This document shows positions 1-5,723 of a stretch of 5,996 nucleotides of DNA, piece after piece. Numbering within the stretch: position 1 is the first letter of the stretch; every line of letters begins with the position of its first letter. The position numbers and the translations under genes were made by a program. The notes under the pieces are model-generated. The model had not been told where the DNA came from. It saw only the letters and a list, made by a program, of their open reading frames with translations, and made no database searches. Origin of the DNA: Candidatus Dadabacteria bacterium UBA2774 (GTDB lineage: Bacteria > Desulfobacterota_D > UBA1144 > Nemesobacterales > UBA2774); NCBI GenBank assembly GCA_002352485.1, contig DEIM01000245.1:24053-30048 (forward strand), written 5' to 3'.

Positions 1-674
1 GCGCGTATGACTTTCTCATATAGTTTTTCGTCACTGATCTGCACCCTCGGCGTCTTGAGGGGTATCATCTTCAATACAACTGAATACACCTTGGGCTTTG
101 GCCAGAACGCGGCAGGGGGCACGCGGAACTCAAGAGTTATATCAAAATAAGTCTGAAGAAGAACAGAGATGGAACCGTACTTTTTAGACCCCGGACCCGA
201 AGCGATCCTCTCGCCTACTTCGAGCTGAAGCATGAGCACGAGTGAGGTGAAAATATCCCTTTGCTCAAGAAGCCTAATGAGAATCGGAGTGGATACGCTG
301 TAGGGAAGATTGGAGACAACTTTAATACCGCTGCCATTGAATAGGCTCCTGAAGTCTACGTTAAGGCTATCCTCCGATATCAGCTCTATATTGCCGTATG
401 TTTCTGATAGCTCACTTAGATGAGGGATGAGCTTTTTATCTTTCTCAACGGCAACCACTCTCCCTGCCCGCTTGGCAAGCCCCTCTGTGAGCGCGCCCAG
501 GCCGGGGCCGATCTCCAGCACTTCATCTTGCTCCTTAAGCTCAGCAAGACCGACTATCTTATCCAGGATATTTTTGTCTTTCAGGAAATTCTGCCCTAAA
601 GACTTACTCGGAGATCCTGCATGATCTGAGAAAAATTCTCTTGGATTCTTTCTCTTACTTTTATTTTCTGTCAT
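1..674 (-). CDS. rsmA: 16S rRNA (adenine1518-N6/adenine1519-N6)-dimethyltransferase, C-terminus cut by window edge
   Basis: Partial gene: 224 complete codons plus two bases, with no stop before the left edge. The family uses S-adenosylmethionine to dimethylate two adjacent adenines in the 3'-terminal hairpin of 16S rRNA, a late step in small-subunit assembly in the cytoplasm. Visible motifs are LGQNFL (residues 26-31), the SAM-binding loop VLEIGPGLGALT (52-63), an acidic residue after the second strand (E77 in VAVEKD), ED at 101-102, the catalytic NLPY (122-125), and the downstream FWPKPKVYS (190-198). Roughly 40 C-terminal residues of a usual 260-280 aa protein are missing. The ATG at 674 is chosen because an in-frame TAA lies upstream with no other start between, and the N-terminus then has normal length. 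No Shine-Dalgarno sequence precedes it. It lies 87 bp after the cyclase gene, so it may be read from both the operon and a local promoter. Confidence 0.95.
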   Translation of the reverse strand, partial: MTENKSKRKNPREFFSDHAGSPSKSLGQNFLKDKNILDKIVGLAELKEQDEVLEIGPGLGALTEGLAKRAGRVVAVEKDKKLIPHLSELSETYGNIELISEDSLNVDFRSLFNGSGIKVVSNLPYSVSTPILIRLLEQRDIFTSLVLMLQLEVGERIASGPGSKKYGSISVLLQTYFDITLEFRVPPAAFWPKPKVYSVVLKMIPLKTPRVQISDEKLYEKVIR

Positions 675-709
675 ATGATATGCGATAGAAAAGCCGGGAA
701 GATTGTTTT

Positions 710-739
710 CTTATACAAATGCAGCTTATACAGCTTCAA
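710..739 (-). promoter_or_regulatory. Candidate sigma70-type promoter for rsmA
   Basis: Read on the minus strand, TTGAAG (739-734, four of six matches to TTGACA) is followed after 18 bp by TATAAG (715-710, five of six matches to TATAAT). The predicted transcript would start near 703 and give a leader of about 28 nt before the rsmA ATG at 674. The position, in the only sizeable gap of the leftward gene row, supports an internal promoter. It is a consensus match only, and the region is AT-rich. Confidence 0.45.
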
Positions 740-752
740 TACTTCGGAAGTA
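740..752. repeat. Short perfect inverted repeat after the cyclase stop codon
   Basis: TACTTC and GAAGTA flank one base, ten bases past the cyclase stop. In minus-strand RNA this can fold as a five-pair stem with a three-base loop, and outer GCU/AGC pairing could extend it with a bulge. No U-tract follows, so it is not called a terminator. It lies just upstream of the candidate rsmA -35 and could instead be an operator or chance. Confidence 0.35.
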
Positions 753-761
753 AGCAGAGCC

Positions 762-2900
762 TTATGAAGTACCCAATTCCTCAAGAGATATATCCTCAAA
801 ATGGGTAATCTTATCCTTACCCTCGTTCTTTGACTCGTATAGTGCGCGGTCTGCTTTTTCGATGAGCTCTTCACGCTCGGAGCCGTTGTCCGGGTAAGTT
901 GCTATCCCTACGCTTAGAGTTAAAACGAGCTCGTCCCCTTTAAACTTGAGTGGAATCTTCTTAAGACTGCTCCTGATCTTTTCAGCGACTATGAGAGAGC
1001 CTCTTTTGTCCGTATCCGGAAGGACTACGGCAAATTCATCCCCGCCGTAACGTGCGGATATATCGACTTTCCTGAGTGTCTGAGATATTACAGTGCCGAC
1101 AGATGATAGAGCCGAGTCTCCGGCCCGATGGCCGTAGTTGTCGTTTATGGATTTTAAGTCGTCCAAGTCTATGATAAGTAAAGATGCTTGAGAGGAATAA
1201 CGTTCGGAGTGGGCGATGGTGTAAGTGAGCATCTCCTGAAAATGGCGGTGGTTATAGAGACCGGTGAGCCCGTCCTTAATCGCAAGCTCTTTTACCATAA
1301 GGTAATTAAACGTGGCCGAGATGGACTTTGAGGCCTCACTGCATATGATCTTTGCGAGACTTATCTCACCATTACTGAACGGGGCTTTAGATTTTCTACC
1401 CAGGATCACACACCCTATTACTTTATTTTCAGTGTCCGTGTGCTCGGAAGTGTTTTCGAAAAGAGGGTAGATGAGAATGGACTTTATATTTTTCATACCC
1501 AGTGCAAAGTCGACTTCCTTTCCGAATATAGTCCTGAATTTTGACCTCGAGCTCAGGTCGTCTGAGTGAAAATATTTTCCGCTGTCATCTACCAGACCAA
1601 TGAGCGTGTTGTAATGGGGGATATCGCTTCCTTCTACATGTTGTCGAGATTCTCCATTAACGCGCCTTAGAACACTGCCCTGCTCTTCACTCTCTAAAAT
1701 AGTAAGTCCGAAGAAATCTGCTTCAAACAGTCCCTCCATAGTTTCCATTATGTGATCCATGATAACGTCTGCGTTCTGAGTGGAGTGAAGCTTCTGAGTA
1801 AAATCGTAGTAAGAATTTAGCTCCTTTGAGCTTAGCTTAACTTTTTCAGATAGCTGGAAGCGGTCTATGATCTCGACAATTCTCTCGGAGATGAGAGAGA
1901 CTATGAGCTTCTCTTTTTCACCGAATGTGTTTGGGTTGAGACTATCTACAACAAGTAGGCCGAATATTTCTTGATCCCCTTCAGTCAGGTTTTTTTCAGG
2001 TTTCATAAAAAGAGGCGTTGCGAGAAGGGATTTAATAGCTACGTCCCTAGTATAGTAAATCAGGTTTTTCCTTATATTTTTTACGTTTGTTATATGAGCC
2101 TGTGTCTTGGTTTTTAGGACCCAGCCCATGTAGCCGCCTCTGAAGTTCAGGCGCTGCCCCCTATCTATGTAGTCTTCTGTTTTAGAGACGGCATCTGAAA
2201 GGAGGAACATACCATCGTCCATTTTAAGATAAAGAACGACGCTGTGGTTGGGGACAAGCTCACCTAAAATCTTCATGGAATCCATGATTTCGGCCTTGAG
2301 CTGTTTTACATTGACCGCTTCGTTTTGCTCGTCTTTATATGCGTCCGCACTTATCAGACCCGATAGTGGCGAGGAACTATCACCGCTCTGATTAAAGATA
2401 AATGAGCTGAGACCTCCCTTTCTCCCTTTAACAAGAAGCCCTAATAAAACTGCCGACATGATGAGAAAGAATATTTCGTACAGGAGTTGGGAAGAGGGGT
2501 AACGGGTAATCTGTAGCATGGAAATGATGGCAAGTGAGAGTCCGCCGCCTATCCATCCGAAATAGAGCGTAACTACGGGAAGAATGATATAAGCAAGAGG
2601 GAATAACCCGTTTCCGAATACTTCAAGAAATATCTCGAACAAAAGCGTAATGAGGAGAGTGAGCTCGAGCTTTTGGAATAAAGAGTCTGAGCGCATACCG
2701 TTTTTAATATATAAGTAAGTTTTGTATGAGACTGCAGACACAACGATAAGGAACACCAGTATAGAAAAAACATTAAGGCTTGCAAATCCGCCTCTATATA
2801 TAAGCACCAAAGTGAGAACCGATAGAAGTAAGGTAAACACTTTGCCGGACATACCGCCGGGGAGCTTCATATTAATCATTAAATCTATAGACTTTTTCAC
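762..2900 (-). CDS. Membrane-anchored diguanylate cyclase with two GAF domains
   Basis: Likely makes cyclic di-GMP from two GTP at the inner face of the membrane. Hydrophobic segments near residues 20-36, 42-60, 78-95, 98-115, 116-131 and 139-157 suggest about six membrane helices. A linker is followed by a GAF-like domain (about 200-348), a second GAF-like domain (about 360-535) and a GGDEF domain (about 540-702). The cyclase domain looks active: KDGLTGLYNH (542-551), DLDDLKSIND (578-587) with the metal aspartate, GHRAGD (590-595), and intact GGDEF (619-623). An RxxD product-inhibition site (RKVD, 610-613) sits five residues before it. The ligand of the GAF or membrane part cannot be read. 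The start is uncertain: GTG at 2900 overlaps the division gene by 29 bp, ATG at 2879 overlaps by 8 bp, and ATG at 2870 follows its stop by one base. None has a good Shine-Dalgarno, and all keep the first helix. Confidence 0.93.
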   Translation of the reverse strand: MKKSIDLMINMKLPGGMSGKVFTLLLSVLTLVLIYRGGFASLNVFSILVFLIVVSAVSYKTYLYIKNGMRSDSLFQKLELTLLITLLFEIFLEVFGNGLFPLAYIILPVVTLYFGWIGGGLSLAIISMLQITRYPSSQLLYEIFFLIMSAVLLGLLVKGRKGGLSSFIFNQSGDSSSPLSGLISADAYKDEQNEAVNVKQLKAEIMDSMKILGELVPNHSVVLYLKMDDGMFLLSDAVSKTEDYIDRGQRLNFRGGYMGWVLKTKTQAHITNVKNIRKNLIYYTRDVAIKSLLATPLFMKPEKNLTEGDQEIFGLLVVDSLNPNTFGEKEKLIVSLISERIVEIIDRFQLSEKVKLSSKELNSYYDFTQKLHSTQNADVIMDHIMETMEGLFEADFFGLTILESEEQGSVLRRVNGESRQHVEGSDIPHYNTLIGLVDDSGKYFHSDDLSSRSKFRTIFGKEVDFALGMKNIKSILIYPLFENTSEHTDTENKVIGCVILGRKSKAPFSNGEISLAKIICSEASKSISATFNYLMVKELAIKDGLTGLYNHRHFQEMLTYTIAHSERYSSQASLLIIDLDDLKSINDNYGHRAGDSALSSVGTVISQTLRKVDISARYGGDEFAVVLPDTDKRGSLIVAEKIRSSLKKIPLKFKGDELVLTLSVGIATYPDNGSEREELIEKADRALYESKNEGKDKITHFEDISLEELGTS

Positions 2901-3141
2901 CTTTTTTGATCATCCCTAACTCTTCTCTGATAATTTTTTCCACATACTGCTTGTCTTTTTCGATGAAACTTATCTTCCTTCTAAGCTCATCATTTTTTAT
3001 GACTAACTCTTTGGTTTCTATTTTAATTTTCTCATTCTCAGTGTGAAGCGCGTACACATGAGAAATCTCCCTGGCAAATAGATATACCAGGAGTGATACT
3101 ACGCCCATTATAAGAAGGGCTCTTATAATTATTCTTTCCAT
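2872..3141 (-). CDS. FtsB/DivIC-family septum formation initiator-like protein
   Basis: An 89-residue protein with the layout of the FtsB/DivIC family. It has a short cytoplasmic start, one membrane helix (about residues 5-22), an extracytoplasmic charged coiled coil (about 29-63), and the family's closing segment, seen here as YVEKIIREELGMIKKGEKVY (66-85). Family members join FtsL and FtsQ (DivIB) in the divisome and help license septal peptidoglycan synthesis. Length is normal (about 90-110 residues). The ATG at 3141 starts one base after the stop of the hydrolase gene upstream, and its 3' end overlaps or abuts the cyclase gene. Translation is probably coupled on both sides. A GGAG motif about 18-20 bases upstream is too far to be a normal ribosome site. 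Other single-helix coiled-coil proteins look alike, but the EELGM-KxGE ending favours this family. Confidence 0.85.
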   Translation of the reverse strand: MERIIIRALLIMGVVSLLVYLFAREISHVYALHTENEKIKIETKELVIKNDELRRKISFIEKDKQYVEKIIREELGMIKKGEKVYRFND

Positions 3142-3142
3142 T

Positions 3143-3787
3143 TTATAATATTAAAAGATCTCCTGCAATAAAGGGGTTGGACCTTCTCTCTATTCCAATT
3201 GTAGTTGAAGGACCGTGCCCGGGGTGTACAGCGTAAGAATCCGGAAGCACCATGAGCTTTGCTTTGATGGAGCTGACAAGCTCTCTCATAGAAGTACCTC
3301 CTGTAAGATCCACCCTGCCCACGCTGCCTGCAAATAGCGTATCGCCCGAGATAACCTGATCGTCAATTACAAGACAGATACCCCCCCAGGTGTGGCCAGG
3401 GGTGTGAAGAACTTTCGCTTTGAGTGAGCCAATTTCAATCTCATCTCCCTCTTCGATGTAGCCATCAATCTTGGGCACCTTTACATCGCCGAACTGAGGG
3501 AAGCGCTGAGCTGATTCGGGCAGAGCTTTGAGTACGGGCTCTTCTTCTGGGTGGAGGTAAAACCCCACACCTAGAGCCTCTTTAGCCTTCTGCACGCCCG
3601 CTACATGATCTATGTGAGTATGAGTGTTAACTATCTTTGTAATATTTAATCCGGACTCTTGAATCTCTTTTAGAGCCTCTTCAACCTGCTCGCCGGGATC
3701 GATTAAAATTGCTTCGTTCGTATCTTCGTCTCCGAGGATATAGCAGTTAGTGAGGAATATTCCCCCCGGTATACATTTAATGATCAT
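3143..3787 (-). CDS. Metallo-beta-lactamase-fold hydrolase, glyoxalase II-like (YcbL type)
   Basis: A 214-residue, single-domain cytoplasmic enzyme; no signal peptide is seen. The dinuclear metal site is complete: THTHIDH (residues 55-61; H56, H58, D60, H61), H132 in HTPGHT, D149 in SGDTLF, and H191 in HPGHG. The tail GIERRSNPF (198-206) is typical of the compact glyoxalase II-related group. Such proteins hydrolyse thioesters such as S-lactoylglutathione, or related substrates. The long C-terminal glutathione-binding domain of classical GloB is absent, so the true substrate is unknown. It lacks the features I would expect of a persulfide dioxygenase, but that is not excluded. It lies 15 bp after the acylphosphatase stop and 1 bp before the division gene, which fits one operon. 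ATG 3787 is supported by a GGAG ten bases upstream. Confidence 0.9.
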   Translation of the reverse strand: MIIKCIPGGIFLTNCYILGDEDTNEAILIDPGEQVEEALKEIQESGLNITKIVNTHTHIDHVAGVQKAKEALGVGFYLHPEEEPVLKALPESAQRFPQFGDVKVPKIDGYIEEGDEIEIGSLKAKVLHTPGHTWGGICLVIDDQVISGDTLFAGSVGRVDLTGGTSMRELVSSIKAKLMVLPDSYAVHPGHGPSTTIGIERRSNPFIAGDLLIL

Positions 3788-3797
3788 AATATTTAAA

Positions 3798-3801
3798 CTC
3801 C
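3798..3801 (-). promoter_or_regulatory. Ribosome binding site of the glyoxalase II-like gene
   Basis: GGAG on the minus strand, ten bases before the ATG at 3787 and just after the acylphosphatase stop. It is the only clearly Shine-Dalgarno-like motif at a usable distance from a start in this window. Confidence 0.55.
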
Positions 3802-3802
3802 G

Positions 3803-4084
3803 TCAAATATATTCAATCCTAAACTCTTGAAATTCACCTGTTAGCGGCTCCCAGTCTACACTGACATGTTTTACGACGGCCTGGCTGGGACCGGTACGGC
3901 ACCACTCTATCATACTTTCCACATTATCTCCTTCACCCTCAGCCATTACTTCTACTGAACCCTCGGAGTTGTTCTTAACCCATCCGGTTAATTCTAACTC
4001 TTGGGCTTTTTGCTGGGCCGAAGCTCTGAAAAAAACTCCCTGAACCCTGCCGTGAATTAAAAGATGCACTCTCTTGTTTTCCAT
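3803..4084 (-). CDS. acyP: Acylphosphatase
   Basis: A 93-residue cytoplasmic enzyme that hydrolyses acyl phosphates such as acetyl phosphate and carbamoyl phosphate; its cellular role in bacteria is usually unclear. The whole single-domain fold is present: the phosphate-binding loop HGRVQGVFFR (residues 11-20) with catalytic R20, then GWVKNNSEGSVEV (34-46) with catalytic N38. The Arg-to-Asn spacing of 18 matches the family. The ATG at 4084 is preferred to an in-frame TTG at 4105. It gives the usual length of about 90 residues and begins just before the conserved first strand, and the TTG would lie inside the predicted promoter spacer. AAGAGAT directly abuts the ATG and is too close to act as a normal ribosome site. 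It is first in the leftward operon. A fused carbamoyltransferase (HypF) is excluded by length. Confidence 0.94.
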   Translation of the reverse strand: MENKRVHLLIHGRVQGVFFRASAQQKAQELELTGWVKNNSEGSVEVMAEGEGDNVESMIEWCRTGPSQAVVKHVSVDWEPLTGEFQEFRIEYI

Positions 4085-4095
4085 ATCTCTTGCAG

Positions 4096-4124
4096 AGATT
4101 AACAAAGCCAGAAATTAGTGTCAA
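4096..4124 (-). promoter_or_regulatory. Candidate promoter of the leftward operon (acyP first)
   Basis: On the minus strand, a perfect TTGACA (4124-4119) is followed by a 17-bp spacer and TAATCT (4101-4096, three of six matches to TATAAT). A start six to eight bases on would fall at about 4088-4090, only four to six bases before the acyP ATG at 4084. The exact -35 and optimal spacing are the strong points; the -10 is weak. Confidence 0.5.
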
Positions 4125-4182
4125 AGAACACAAGCTCTGTAAAATAATTTATGACTGATCTCCAAGGACTTAGGTGGATACG

Positions 4183-4199
4183 TTAAAGAATAGCTTTAA
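4183..4199. repeat. Inverted repeat in the divergent region, possible operator
   Basis: TTAAAG-AATAG-CTTTAA, a perfect six-base inverted repeat with a five-base spacer. It lies about 60 bp upstream of the leftward -35 and about 105 bp upstream of the rightward -35. This would suit an activator or shared regulator, but in AT-rich DNA such a repeat can arise by chance. Confidence 0.3.
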
Positions 4200-4304
4200 T
4201 ATATACCCTACATTATTTTTTCTAAATATACCAGGGGTAGAAATAATTATTCTAATGTGAGTCCCGATAATAGATAAAAACGATAAAAGCCCGTAAGTAG
4301 ATGT

Positions 4305-4333
4305 TTGACAGTCAAAATGCGAAGGTGTATTTT
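4305..4333 (+). promoter_or_regulatory. Candidate promoter of thrC-thiE
   Basis: A perfect TTGACA (4305-4310), a 17-bp spacer, and TATTTT (4328-4333, four of six matches to TATAAT). A start seven to nine bases past the -10 falls at 4340-4342, on or next to the A of the thrC ATG, so the transcript would be leaderless. The -35 also forms the left half of a perfect palindrome, TTGAC-A-GTCAA (4305-4315), which could be a repressor site. Confidence 0.6.
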
Positions 4334-4341
4334 CTTTAGCT

Positions 4342-5679
4342 ATGAGTGAGTATAAATCCTGGTTTAGCTGTATCGACGATGAGTGCGGGGAGACTTATCC
4401 CCTTGATGAAATAATTTACCGCTGCAGAAAGTGCGATAACCTGCTGGAGGTAAGGCACGACACTGTTGCATTAAAAAAGAAATCTGCACAGGAATGGAGA
4501 GATATATTCGATGGCCGTTACCGAAGGCAACTATGGCCGCACGGAAGCTCTGTATGGGGTAAGAAGGAATGGGTTTGCCCATTTGTTGAAGATGACAATA
4601 TAGTTTCGATGTATGAAGGGGCTACCAACCTTTTTTGGGCGGAAAGATTCGGAAAGCAGATCGGGATGGAAGATATTTGGATTAAAATGTGCGGGAACAG
4701 TCATACCGGATCGTTTAAGGACCTGGGCATGACTGTGCTGGTATCGGTAGTGAAGCAAATGATGTCACAAGGTAAAGAAGTACCGGCTGTGGCCTGCGCA
4801 TCTACTGGAGACACCTCTGCCGCGCTTGCGGCTTACTGCGCCTCGGCGGAAATTCCGGCAATAGTTTTCCTGCCTAAAGACAAGGTATCGATTGCGCAGT
4901 TAGTTCAGCCCATTTCCAATGGGGCGCTCGTGCTTTCACTGGATACGGATTTTGACGGCTGCATGGAGATGGTGCAGAAAGTATGCACGGAAAATAATAT
5001 TTATCTTGCGAACTCGATTAACTCGCTTAGGATAGAAGGTCAGAAAACGATTAGTATAGAGCTCTGCCAGCAGTTTGACTGGGAGGTGCCTGACTGGATT
5101 ATCATACCGGGCGGGAACCTGGGAAATATCTCGGCACTTGGAAAAGGGTTCCTCATTATGAAAGATCTCGGGCTTATCGATAAGCTCCCGAGGCTGGTAT
5201 GCGCACAGGCCGAGCATGCAAACCCGCTCTACCTGAGCTACCTGAACAACTTTGAGGAGTTTCATCCGGTAAAAGCAAAGAAAACCCTCGCAAACGCAAT
5301 ACAGATAGGTAATCCCGTGAGTGTAAATAAGGCAATCAACATACTAAAGCAGTTTGACGGCATTGTGGAGCAGGCAAGTGAGGACGAGCTTGCGAATGCC
5401 GCGGCGATTGTGGACAAGACAGGCACTTTCAATTGCCCTCATACAGGAGTGGCATTGGGAGCATTTCTAAAACTTAAGGAAAAGGGTGTATTCGATCCTA
5501 AAGACAGGGTGGTAATAATATCTACAGCTCATGGACTTAAGTTTGTCGAATTTAAGATCGGCTACCACAAAAAGGAACTTGAGGGAGTTTGCTCAAAATA
5601 CGCCAACACCCCGCTTGAGCTGCCGGCTGATTACGACACTGTAAGGGACGCTATCTTTAGTAAGATATCTTCAAATTGA
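4342..5679 (+). CDS. thrC: Threonine synthase, zinc-ribbon plant/cyanobacterial type
   Basis: A 445-residue pyridoxal-phosphate enzyme converting O-phosphohomoserine to threonine, the last step of that pathway, in the cytoplasm. An N-terminal zinc ribbon has C10, C15, C28 and C31 (CX4C-X12-CX2C). The fold-type II core follows: [16 protein letters not shown] (91-106), the cofactor lysine K126 in [12 protein letters not shown] (120-131), STGDTSA (154-160), the phosphate loop GGNLGN (257-262), [10 protein letters not shown] (365-374) and STAHGLKF (394-401). [11 protein letters not shown], instead of the commoner NPTGSFKDRG, and NLFWAERFG match my recollection of plant enzymes, which S-adenosylmethionine activates; such control here is only inference. 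ATG 4342 is supported because the zinc ribbon begins at once. GAAGG lies 16 bases upstream, too far for a ribosome site. A cysteate synthase-like paralogue is a less likely alternative. Confidence 0.94.
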   Translation: MSEYKSWFSCIDDECGETYPLDEIIYRCRKCDNLLEVRHDTVALKKKSAQEWRDIFDGRYRRQLWPHGSSVWGKKEWVCPFVEDDNIVSMYEGATNLFWAERFGKQIGMEDIWIKMCGNSHTGSFKDLGMTVLVSVVKQMMSQGKEVPAVACASTGDTSAALAAYCASAEIPAIVFLPKDKVSIAQLVQPISNGALVLSLDTDFDGCMEMVQKVCTENNIYLANSINSLRIEGQKTISIELCQQFDWEVPDWIIIPGGNLGNISALGKGFLIMKDLGLIDKLPRLVCAQAEHANPLYLSYLNNFEEFHPVKAKKTLANAIQIGNPVSVNKAINILKQFDGIVEQASEDELANAAAIVDKTGTFNCPHTGVALGAFLKLKEKGVFDPKDRVVIISTAHGLKFVEFKIGYHKKELEGVCSKYANTPLELPADYDTVRDAIFSKISSN

Positions 5680-5723
5680 GCACCTACCTTAAGAGTCCAC
5701 AGAAAAAATCCGGTAAATAAGCT

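Larger units (their letters stand above)
4085..4341. other. Divergent intergenic regulatory region
   Basis: 257 AT-rich bases between the first codons of acyP and thrC, with no credible gene or RNA seen. It holds one TTGACA promoter for each direction, close to each gene, and a central inverted repeat at 4183-4199. Other short repeats are ATATACC at 4201-4207 and 4226-4232, TACC-agg-GGTA at 4229-4239, and GATAA at 4266-4270, 4273-4277 and 4282-4286. No known riboswitch, T-box or attenuator was recognised, and the promoter positions leave no room for a long leader. Confidence 0.7.

Noticed and set aside
427..624. Plus-strand open frame of 65 codons
   Set aside because: It lies antisense to the SAM-binding part of rsmA; its Ser/Pro-rich composition is typical of a shadow frame.
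740..752. Rho-independent terminator after the cyclase gene
   Set aside because: The stem is short, AU-rich and not followed by a U-tract in the direction of transcription.
671..874. Minus-strand open frame of 67 codons between the cyclase end and rsmA
   Set aside because: It overlaps the conserved C-terminal end of the cyclase gene in another frame, runs through the promoter-like gap and resembles no family.
3803..4105. Longer acylphosphatase starting at TTG 4105
   Set aside because: It would add seven residues not usual in the family, has no ribosome site, and the TTG lies inside the predicted promoter spacer. ATG 4084 fits better.
4261..4290. Three GATAA direct repeats suggesting an iteron or regulator array
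   Set aside because: Start-to-start distances of 7 and 9 bases are irregular and the core is only five bases in AT-rich DNA, so chance is sufficient.
4085..4341. Riboswitch or amino-acid attenuator upstream of thrC-thiE
   Set aside because: No thiamine or T-box signature was seen, and the best promoter ends at the start codon, leaving no leader RNA to fold.
4936..5265. Minus-strand open frame of 109 codons inside thrC
   Set aside because: Antisense to highly conserved threonine synthase sequence, with no recognisable domain and no ribosome site.
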